Positions 57,481 through 64,000 of a stretch of DNA of 64,000 nt are shown piece after piece. The notes beneath the pieces are model-generated. The model was not told where the DNA came from, searched no databases, and worked only from the letters and a program-made list of their open reading frames with translations. Source of the DNA: an uncultured Lachnospiraceae bacterium (lineage in GTDB: Bacteria; Bacillota; Clostridia; Lachnospirales; Lachnospiraceae); assembly GCA_946557105.1 (NCBI GenBank), contig CAMNSZ010000009.1, positions 1-64,000 on the forward strand. Direction: 5' to 3'. The position numbers were made by a program, and so were the translations under genes. Each line of letters starts with the position of its first letter. The stretch's first letter is position 1.

Positions 57481-58470
57481 ATGAATCCAAAACAAATTTT
57501 TGAGTTGACTCCCAAGCAAAAGCAGCATTATATGGTTCAACCGGATATGATTCCCGGATATGAACGTTCCTTGGTGGGTGATTTAGAAACATCCAAATAT
57601 TTGAAGGGTCTCTCTCTGCGTTTTTGGTATAATACCCAATATGCCAATTTTTCTCCTCATTGGCACACCAGCCTTGAGATTATCATGCCGTTGGAGGAGG
57701 GCTATACCGTAATCGTGCAACAACAGCAATACAATTTGGAGGCTGGCGATATTTTTGTGATACCCGCCGGCAATATTCATGCGCTGCGCTGCCCTGACTG
57801 CGGCTCACGGTTTATTTTCCTTCTTGAGCTTGACTTTTTTTCACAGCTTCCCGGCTTTAACTATATTCTTTCTCTGTTAAGCCAGCCCATTCACATCAGT
57901 CACGACAAAAATCCCGGCTTTTATGAGGATGAGGCAGGAATCATGATGCGGCTTGCAGAGCATTACTGGAGCGACGGCATCACAAAGGAAATGAACATCT
58001 ATTCCTGTCTGCTGAGCTTTTTTGCCAAAATAGGTGAAAATGCCATGAACACCGTCGCGCCTACATTGACCACTTCCTCAAAGGCAGGTTCCCTTGTCAA
58101 CCGGCTTTCCATGGTGCTTGACTATTTGGACACCCATTATTCCGAAAATATTACTTTGGAGGAGGCCGCCTCCATCGCCTGCTTTTCCAAGTTTTACTTT
58201 ACAAGACTTTTTAAACAATACACTAATCAGACCTTCTATGATTACCTGAGCGCCAAAAGGATTAAGGCGGCCGAGCAAATGCTCATTATACCTAATTTGG
58301 CGATAACCGAGATTTCCCTGAAATCAGGTTTTTCAAGCCTGTCCTCCTTTAACCGGACCTTCAAAAGGCTAAAGGGCTGTTCCCCGTCGGAATACCGCAC
58401 GCTATATACTATCAGCAGCAACGAAAATTTCTTTCTTCGCGAGAATCCGGCAATTGACAAAAGGGAATAA
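57481..58470 (+). CDS. AraC-family regulator with cupin sensor
   Basis: A 329-residue regulator: N-terminal cupin-like domain (HWHTSLEIIMPLEEGYTVIV; GDIFVIPAGNIHALRCPD) and C-terminal two-HTH domain (NITLEEAASIACFSKFYFTRLF; AITEISLKSGFSSLSSFNRTF). The AEC transporter follows 77 bases later on the same strand and is its most likely target. The ATG follows AAAGGATG. Confidence 0.92.
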   Translation: MNPKQIFELTPKQKQHYMVQPDMIPGYERSLVGDLETSKYLKGLSLRFWYNTQYANFSPHWHTSLEIIMPLEEGYTVIVQQQQYNLEAGDIFVIPAGNIHALRCPDCGSRFIFLLELDFFSQLPGFNYILSLLSQPIHISHDKNPGFYEDEAGIMMRLAEHYWSDGITKEMNIYSCLLSFFAKIGENAMNTVAPTLTTSSKAGSLVNRLSMVLDYLDTHYSENITLEEAASIACFSKFYFTRLFKQYTNQTFYDYLSAKRIKAAEQMLIIPNLAITEISLKSGFSSLSSFNRTFKRLKGCSPSEYRTLYTISSNENFFLRENPAIDKRE

Positions 58471-58547
58471 ACGTTCTATACTTCGAGTACGTTAAAAATG
58501 ATACGCTTACGGCCGCAAGATAGGCGCTGTAAGAATCGAGGAGCCTT

Positions 58548-59495
58548 ATGGAACAATTATTTTTCAGCCTGAACGCCACAATCCCTGTATTTCTGGTTAT
58601 GGTCTTGGGCTATACGCTAAAAAATTTTCATGTTGTAGACGAACCCTTTGTAAAAACCTTAAACTCTTTTAATTATAAAATCACTTTGCCGGTACTTCTC
58701 TTTCGGGATATTGCCGAATCCGATTTTTACAGCGCTTGGGATACCAAATATGTATTATACTGCTTTCTGGTAACCTTAAGCTGCATTGTAGTCATTTGGT
58801 GCCTCGCCGGACTTTTCTACAAAAATAAAGCGCAGCTTGGAGAATTTATACAGAGCTCCTACAGGAGCAGCGCCGCCGTGCTGGGCATTGCCTTTATCCA
58901 GAATATATACGGCACCTCGGGTATGGCTCCGCTCATGATTATCGGCACCGTTCCCCTTTACAACATTGCCGCCGTGTTAATTTTATCCTTTACGGGCCCC
59001 GATTCCCACGGCTTAACGAAGACCTCCCTGAAATCCTCCGTAAAGGGCATACTCACCAATCCTATCATAATCGGTATTGTATTGGGAATGCTTGTATCTG
59101 CATGCAAAATATCCTTTCCTGCCATCATCACCAAAACAATAGGCAATGTTTCGGTTCTGGCCACTCCTCTTGCCTTAATCGGGCTGGGCGCGGGTTTTGA
59201 GGGGCGCAAGGCTTTAAAGCAGCTTACCCCCACGGCTTTTGCTTCCTTTATAAAGCTGGTGGCTCTACCCTGCATTTTCCTGCCGCTTGCAGTCTTTATG
59301 GGCTTTTCCGGCGAAAAGCTGGTCGCCATATTAATCATGCTGGGCTCCCCCACCACCGTAAGCTGCTATATTATGGCAAAAAATATGGGGCATGAGGGTA
59401 CTTTAACCTCCAGCATAGTGGTAACTACCACCTTCCTAAGCTCCATAACCCTCACTGCATTTTTGTTTGTCTTAAGAAGCATGGGGCTGATATAA
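58548..59495 (+). CDS. AEC-family transporter
   Basis: A 315-residue membrane protein with about ten helices in the auxin-efflux-carrier pattern (NATIPVFLVMVLGYTLKNF; SVLATPLALIGLGAGFEG; GHEGTLTSSIVVTTTFLS). Bacterial members often carry malate or other carboxylates. Substrate unknown. Downstream of the AraC-type regulator. Confidence 0.9.
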   Translation: MEQLFFSLNATIPVFLVMVLGYTLKNFHVVDEPFVKTLNSFNYKITLPVLLFRDIAESDFYSAWDTKYVLYCFLVTLSCIVVIWCLAGLFYKNKAQLGEFIQSSYRSSAAVLGIAFIQNIYGTSGMAPLMIIGTVPLYNIAAVLILSFTGPDSHGLTKTSLKSSVKGILTNPIIIGIVLGMLVSACKISFPAIITKTIGNVSVLATPLALIGLGAGFEGRKALKQLTPTAFASFIKLVALPCIFLPLAVFMGFSGEKLVAILIMLGSPTTVSCYIMAKNMGHEGTLTSSIVVTTTFLSSITLTAFLFVLRSMGLI

Positions 59496-59512
59496 CAATA
59501 TCACTTAACGCA

Positions 59513-59720
59513 TGCAATATAAAGAAGTAAAAGAAGTGTAAAGAAGTTTTCCGTTCCCTATTCGGCTCACTGTCCTCGTACAGCCGATTGAAGATAGCGC
59601 AAAGTTCCGCAATTTGCTTTTCTGCCGCTTCCGGCTCTTGCTTCTTGGCGGCATTTTGGCTTGGCTCATTTTGCAGAGAGTGACACGCTCGAAAAACTCG
59701 GCGTATTCTTCCTTGGTCAA
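59513..59720 (-). pseudogene. Large serine recombinase remnant (mobile-element scar)
   Basis: Two frames share the piece. From 59720, EYAEFFERVTLCKMSQAK, then after a frame change AKKQEPEAAEKQIAELCAIF and NRLYEDSEPNRERK. The QIAELxxIFxRLYED pattern is that of the coiled-coil region of large serine recombinases on conjugative transposons. The rest is absent. The stretch to 59892 on the plus strand also reads GDAYKTAKSRMGASRQETFS, a phrase common beside such elements. Confidence 0.65.
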
Positions 59721-59782
59721 GTATGTTTTGATTACCCGGCGGCGGTGGGGCGATGCCTACAAAACCGCAAAAAGCAGAATGG

Positions 59783-59831
59783 GCGCATCAAGACAGGAAA
59801 CCTTTTCTTGATTGCCTGTCTTGATGCGCCG
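59783..59831. terminator. Long hairpin within the mobile-element scar
   Basis: GGCGCATCAAGACAGG and CCTGTCTTGATGCGCC form a 16-bp stem around a 17-base loop. It resembles the terminators left by integrative elements; direction is uncertain. Confidence 0.65.
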
Positions 59832-59892
59832 TTCTGTATGTACGGCTGTTATTCAATTTTTAACTGGCTGCAATTCTACAAACTCAAATTTG

Positions 59893-60240
59893 CTACTCGG
59901 CATATATTTCTAAAAATGAGGTGATTTTGCCATGTGCATATTCACCCTCAATTACGCCAAACTCTGGGTCATAGTATTTATTATCATACAGCAACACCCA
60001 ATGTGTATATCCCGCATTTGTATGAACCGTTAAAATAGAAAACTTGTAAGGAACAGGATTTTTTTGGGAAATCCGCTTGTTCCTCTCTGCATGTCTGATT
60101 CCATAAAAATCAAGTATCTCTGTCAGTTGACCGATACTCGTAGCTCTGTCTGTTTTCATATCTTTGATTACTTCTTCAACACTTTTTCCAGTAATCATGG
60201 CAATACACGCCTGTCCACACGTTGAAAAAGTAGACTGCAT
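59893..60240 (-). CDS. Stand-alone C39-type cysteine peptidase-like protein
   Basis: A 115-residue protein with the C39 peptidase pattern: Cys in STCGQACIAMITGKS, His in GYTHWVLLYDNKYYDP and Asp right after. C39 peptidases remove double-glycine leaders from bacteriocins and usually sit at the front of an ABC exporter; here there is neither transporter nor membrane helix. The ATG at 60240 is used. A TTG two codons earlier has the GGAGGG site at better distance. The start may be abnormal because the gene borders the scar. Confidence 0.7.
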   Translation of the reverse strand: MQSTFSTCGQACIAMITGKSVEEVIKDMKTDRATSIGQLTEILDFYGIRHAERNKRISQKNPVPYKFSILTVHTNAGYTHWVLLYDNKYYDPEFGVIEGEYAHGKITSFLEIYAE

Positions 60241-60410
60241 AATCAATTCTATATATTACCCTCCAGCAAATTTCATTTTCTGTTTTATTATATATCCTTT
60301 TCCCCACAAATGAAAGCAATTTCTTATACTTCCTGTTCATTAAAGCGGAACTTGAACAGGGCGGCGGCAAGCCGCTGTGATGTGCTCCACTGATTATCCT
60401 TTAGTAATTA

Positions 60411-61063
60411 TTAGATTTCAAAATCTTCTGAATGAAAATTACTGTAATATCTTCCTTTTATGGCTGTAAACTTCAACACACAATAGTCCGGGTCTGTTAC
60501 GCCGCCTTTGTAATACATGGTATCACCTTCTCGCCATATTCTTTCTTTGGCTTCACTTGTTTCTAAGACTTCTACAGTTCCTGTCAGACTAACTCCGCGA
60601 AAGAAACGCCTATCCATAAAATATATACTTGCTTTTGGATTCTCGCGGAAAAATTTCACTTTATTTGATGATGTATTCGTACTAAACCAAAATGCTTTTA
60701 TACCTTGACGTTCTCGCGGTTTCAGCATTGCTTTTTCTTCCTTTCCGTCCTCCTTCATCAATTCAATTCCAATTTCCTGCATGGTAACAATAACATTTAA
60801 CATTCGCTTGCCCTTGTCTGTAAGCGAGTATTCCACTTTTAACGGGTATCCTTCAAACTGTTCTTTCTGTACCATTCCGAAATCCTGCAATTCTCCTAAA
60901 TGCTACAACAACATTTTTGTCCAATCCCGACTATGCCATTTTGCAAAACCGATAACGAAGTTGCACCTTTTCCCAGCTGCCATAATATAATAGGCTTCCA
61001 TTTTCCACGAATAATATCATGTGTCAGTTCCAACGGGCATGTATAACTGTCACGTACTTTCAC
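60411..61063 (-). pseudogene. Broken HxlR regulator fused to a pyridoxamine-oxidase-like domain
   Basis: From a GTG at 61063 behind GGAGG the frame reads VKVRDSYTCPLELTHDIIRG, then KWKPIILWQLGKGATSLS, the HxlR helix-turn-helix. It is lost in an A run (coding-strand GGACAAAAATG) where one A appears missing, and two codons later a TAG stands where Gln is expected. The remainder (60890-60411) continues HxlR (MVQKEQFEGYPLKVEYSLTD) and adds an FMN-binding PPOX-like domain (AFWFSTNTSSNKVKFFREN; FFRGVSLTGTVEVLE). Both lesions sit within about 15 bases. The fused protein would be about 217 residues. Confidence 0.82.
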
Positions 61064-61119
61064 ATCAATTACCTCCCAGTTTTATCAGTTGTTGTTCCCC
61101 TATGATTTTATCATATTCA

Positions 61120-61266
61120 TTAAAGATATAGAAAGCGGGCTTCCGTAGTAGTCGGCATTGTGAGAACATCGTATCCCGTACCTACGCCATTGTCCATAAC
61201 TATCATTTTATTTGTTTTATGATCTATAATAAGCTGAAACTTCCGTAAAATATGGAATCTAGCCAT
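61120..61266 (-). CDS. Possible small ORF after spmB
   Basis: A 48-residue frame (MARFHILRKFQLIIDHKTNK ... TTTEARFLYL) opens 28 bases after the spmB stop and in the same frame. It looks protein-like (KMIVMDNGVGTGYDV) but has only a weak ribosome binding site and may be the end of a lost gene. Not recognised. Confidence 0.3.
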   Translation of the reverse strand: MARFHILRKFQLIIDHKTNKMIVMDNGVGTGYDVLTMPTTTEARFLYL

Positions 61267-61293
61267 ACTTTTCCAAACGCTTTGCTTCTTCCT

Positions 61294-61821
61294 CTACAGC
61301 ATCCATCTCGCCAGCGCCACGCTCGCTACCGTTCCCGCCAAAGTGGCAAGCAGCGCCCCTGTCAGGGTGTACCGGGTCTTTGTTACCTTCGCCGCCAGAA
61401 AATACACGCTCATAGTGTAAAAAACCGTCTCCGTGCAGCTCATCAGTATGGACGTTACCATACCCGCATAGGAGTCCGGGCCGTTTGTCTTAAAAATATC
61501 CAATACCAGACCGGTTGCCGCCGAGGAGGAAAACAGCTTTACAATCAAAAGCGGCAATATCTGGGAGGGCAATCCTACCGCCTCCGTGACAGGAGCAAGC
61601 CACACCCCCAAAAATTCAAAAAAGCCTGAGGCGCGCAACACTCCCACCGCCACCATGAGCCCAATCAGGGTGGGCATAATATCAATCACCACCTTAAGGC
61701 CATCCTTCGCTCCCTTCAAAAAAGTTTCATAGGTCTTTACTCCGGATACCATTCCGTAACCCACCACAAAAAAAATAATTATGGGAATAATAATATCCGA
61801 CATCCGCGTCATAATAGCCAT
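61294..61821 (-). CDS. spmB: Spore maturation protein B
   Basis: A 175-residue membrane protein of the nucleoside-recognition (Gate) family. KTYETFLKGAKDGLKVVIDI, MPTLIGLMVAVGVLRASG and PLLIVKLFSSSAATG are family hallmarks. SpmA and SpmB are needed for normal spore core dehydration. The ATG at 61821 follows CGGAG. 37 bases separate it from spmA. Confidence 0.94.
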   Translation of the reverse strand: MAIMTRMSDIIIPIIIFFVVGYGMVSGVKTYETFLKGAKDGLKVVIDIMPTLIGLMVAVGVLRASGFFEFLGVWLAPVTEAVGLPSQILPLLIVKLFSSSAATGLVLDIFKTNGPDSYAGMVTSILMSCTETVFYTMSVYFLAAKVTKTRYTLTGALLATLAGTVASVALARWML

Positions 61822-61858
61822 AATAAATCTCCGATACAATAAAGCTCTTACTTTTACA

Positions 61859-62515
61859 TTATGATTGTCTTGAATCTAAAATGACACCCTTTCTGTCCTT
61901 CACCTTACAATACGCCACCGCTACCAGCGTGCTGACAAAGGTTGCGGCGATTGCCGGAGCGATAATGCACGCAGGGTTTGCACTACCGTATTGGCTGCGA
62001 TAGGCTATCATATTTACGGGAATCAATTGTAAGGAAGAAATATTTAATATCAGAAAGGTACACATTTCATTGCTTGCCGTACGCTCTGCCGTTCCTCCCT
62101 TGAAGGCCGTCTCTTTTTTATCCTGATAACCGATATTCCCACGCTCCCGCTCTAAATTTGCCAGCTCCTCCATTCCTTTAAGCCCTGCGGGAGTACACGC
62201 CCAGCCCAATCCCAACACATTGGCTATGATATTGGTGGCTATGTAACCCCGTGCGGGATGGTTTTTCGGAATACGAGGGAACAAAAAGCTTAAAAAAGGC
62301 CCTATTCCTCTTGTCATCTTCTCAATCAAGCCCGCCTTCGACGCAATTTCCATAAGCCCCATCCAAAGCGCCATGACACCCGCCATTGTGATGCACAATG
62401 AAATTGCCTCTCCCGCACTGTCAAGCGCTGCATTTGTAACCTCACTCATGCGCCCCGTACATGCCGCAAAAATTACTCCCAACAAAATCATGGATGCCCA
62501 AAGCATGTTCAACAT
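61859..62515 (-). CDS. spmA: Spore maturation protein A
   Basis: A 218-residue membrane protein with the Gate-type motif GEAISLCITMAGVMALWMGL and the well-conserved TNIIANVLGLGWACTPAGLK, and TFLILNISSLQLIPVNMIAYR. It works with SpmB in spore maturation. The ATG at 62515 follows GTGAGGA. Its presence shows the host forms spores or descends from a spore-former. Confidence 0.95.
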   Translation of the reverse strand: MLNMLWASMILLGVIFAACTGRMSEVTNAALDSAGEAISLCITMAGVMALWMGLMEIASKAGLIEKMTRGIGPFLSFLFPRIPKNHPARGYIATNIIANVLGLGWACTPAGLKGMEELANLERERGNIGYQDKKETAFKGGTAERTASNEMCTFLILNISSLQLIPVNMIAYRSQYGSANPACIIAPAIAATFVSTLVAVAYCKVKDRKGVILDSRQS

Positions 62516-62667
62516 AGTACATTCCTCACTTATTATATGGCAAAACCCGATATAGAGGCGGCACGGTCTGTCTCTCACCCGTCACTATACCGGACTTCAC
62601 TAAGCTTCATAAAATATACTATGCCAAAGCTCAGGCATCCATGTTACAAAATCAAATTTACAGGCTT

Positions 62668-63630
62668 CTACCACTCAAGCAAAGCCGTTCCCCATGTCAA
62701 TCCTGCTCCGAAGCCCGAAAGAATTATCCTGTCTCCGCGCTTCAGCATTCCCTTTCTATTCATCTCGTCAAGAAGAATGGGAACACTCCCCGCCGAAATA
62801 TTACCGCAGTGATCCAGACTAATGGGAAATTTATCCTCGGACAGCTTCAACCGCTTTGCCACCGATTGGATAATCCGGATATTTGCCTGATGTAACACAT
62901 AATAGTCTACCTCTGCGGCCGTAAGTCCGACCTTTTCCAACACTCTGTTTATGGACTTCGGCACTGTGCTTACCGCAAATTTATAAACCTCCTGACCATC
63001 CATATGTACATAATCCAACTCTATAGGATTCTCTACCAGAGGGTTATTATTAGCCCTGCTGCGGCAGGCAAGCACATGCCCCCTTTGACCGTCGCTTCCC
63101 TGTTCAAAGGCAAGCAGACCCTGTTCCTCCCTACGGACAACAGCGGCTCCCGCACCGTCGCCAAAAAGCACGCAGGTACTCCTGTCACTCCAATCCATTA
63201 TCTTAGACAAAGTCTCTGCGCCCAATAACAATGCGTTTTTGTATACTCCTGTCTGTAAATAGGCATATGCCGTATGAAGGGCAAATAGAAAGCCCGAGCA
63301 AGCCGCATTCACATCAAACGCCACCGCCTTGTGAGCGCCAAGCGCCGCCTGTACTTCGCACGCGGTAGAGGGCGTTACGTAATCTCCCGTAATGGTTCCC
63401 ACGATAATCAGTTCAAGCTCCTGAGCCTGCATCCCCGCATTCTTAAGCGCTCTCTTTGCCGCCTCAACACACATAAATGCAGTGCTCTCCTTCTTTACCA
63501 GATGCCTCTTCCTTATACCGGTCCTGCTGGAAATCCATTCGTCGGAGGTGTCCATTATCTTTGATAAATCGTCATTTGTCACTATTGTCTCGGGAAGATA
63601 GCTTCCTGTTCCGATTATTCTGGTCGTCAT
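62668..63630 (-). CDS. fabH: 3-oxoacyl-ACP synthase III
   Basis: FabH starts fatty acid synthesis by joining acetyl-CoA to malonyl-ACP. The 320 residues carry the catalytic triad: Cys in DVNAACSGFLFALH, His in VLHQANIRI and Asn in DHCGNISAGS. The start TTRIIGTGSYLPE and TSDEWISSRTGIRKR fit. The ATG at 63630 is behind GAGGAAC. It follows a FabK-like gene and precedes spmA. Confidence 0.96.
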   Translation of the reverse strand: MTTRIIGTGSYLPETIVTNDDLSKIMDTSDEWISSRTGIRKRHLVKKESTAFMCVEAAKRALKNAGMQAQELELIIVGTITGDYVTPSTACEVQAALGAHKAVAFDVNAACSGFLFALHTAYAYLQTGVYKNALLLGAETLSKIMDWSDRSTCVLFGDGAGAAVVRREEQGLLAFEQGSDGQRGHVLACRSRANNNPLVENPIELDYVHMDGQEVYKFAVSTVPKSINRVLEKVGLTAAEVDYYVLHQANIRIIQSVAKRLKLSEDKFPISLDHCGNISAGSVPILLDEMNRKGMLKRGDRIILSGFGAGLTWGTALLEW

Positions 63631-63715
63631 GCCGTTCCTCATTTCTATCACTCTCATTACTAAATCAATAGTCGAACAATGCAGGGCAATAAGCCAAATG
63701 CCCTTGATTCTCTAT

Positions 63716-64000
63716 TCAGGCAAACTCCTGCATAATATCATGTACATGCTCCAGCTTATTTGCCCTCCATGCATTTATTCCGCAAAATAGTAGTGCATTA
63801 TCCGTGTCGCCCCTTGCTGCGTTTACCAGTGCGTCCGTAATACAATAAGGAGTCTTGTCAGGCTTGCAGGTACTGACGCACAGATGACATTTTCCGTGCG
63901 GCACGGCTCCATTCTTGGTTTTTTCCAGAAAAGCATTACGAATAGCTCTTCCCGGCATTCCCACCGGGCTTTTTACCAGCGTAATGTCCTCCTTCTTTGC
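63716..64000 (-). CDS. Nitronate monooxygenase/FabK-like flavoprotein, C-terminal part (partial)
   Basis: The last 94 residues of a gene that continues beyond the window edge: frame open to 64000 (KKEDITLVKSPVGMPGRAI). A C-terminal Cys cluster (CHLCVSTCKPDKTPYC) and the end of a TIM-barrel FMN enzyme are visible. Members are annotated as nitronate monooxygenase or enoyl-ACP reductase II. Linkage to fabH favours a fatty-acid role, but only the tail can be seen. Confidence 0.75.
   Translation of the reverse strand, partial: AKKEDITLVKSPVGMPGRAIRNAFLEKTKNGAVPHGKCHLCVSTCKPDKTPYCITDALVNAARGDTDNALLFCGINAWRANKLEHVHDIMQEFA

Overview
The window looks like the chromosome of an anaerobic, spore-forming gut Firmicute, most likely a Lachnospiraceae (Clostridia) member. 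The evidence is protein-level resemblance, moderate GC with AT-rich gaps, strong GGAGG ribosome binding sites, a T-box leader before metG, spore genes spmAB, split transketolase subunits, lipoprotein binding proteins, DUF6128 and DUF6020 proteins, and many glycan-use genes. Species cannot be named from the sequence alone.

Layout. 1-2300 holds a palindromic repeat, tRNA-Ser(CGA) and a graveyard: IS256 and IS200 fragments and a deleted cobB beside a surviving Cys-rich gene. 2300-9450 carries a chemoreceptor, a GH43 lipoprotein, a D-lactate dehydrogenase, a MATE pump and an NrdG-type activase. 9580-15060 is a maltodextrin-type operon (phosphorylase, binding protein, two permeases, no ATPase). 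15200-22990 holds housekeeping genes (AAA kinase, tadA, flavin reductase, YczE-like protein, methyltransferase, GNAT), an SRP RNA with a clear promoter, a PflA-like radical SAM protein, a DUF6128 protein and a CdaR regulator. 23166-25262 has an MsmK/UgpC-type ATPase and a YesL protein. 26091-28370 is metG with its T-box. 29318-32980 is an Lpl-type sugar importer, again without ATPase. 33399-40301 has phosphoketolase, a rpe-clc pair, and an AraC regulator divergent from a GH27 alpha-galactosidase. 40362-44996 is a tandem pair of large binding-protein-like lipoproteins, one broken. 45135-46675 is a small, unusual cluster: a membrane-anchored XRE regulator flanked by two small secreted proteins and seven GTTAAA motifs. 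46699-54181 has an amidase and an araB-araD-DUF6020-transketolase operon. 54453-59495 has a DUF885 protein, MarR, a membrane Mrr-like nuclease, AraC and an AEC transporter. 59500-61063 is a second scar (recombinase remnant, C39 peptidase, broken HxlR-PPOX gene). 61294-64000 holds spmB, spmA, fabH and the end of a FabK-like gene.

How it fits together. The cell takes up oligosaccharides through two ABC importers that probably share the one MsmK-like ATPase encoded between them. It trims arabinoxylan- and galactose-type side chains (GH43, GH27). Pentoses can pass through AraB/AraD/Rpe into both transketolase and phosphoketolase, with D-lactate as one possible end product. The most promising undescribed system is the 45.1-46.7 kb regulator and secreted-protein cluster. 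The tandem 760-residue lipoproteins and the membrane-anchored Mrr nuclease overlapping a MarR gene are second-rank candidates.
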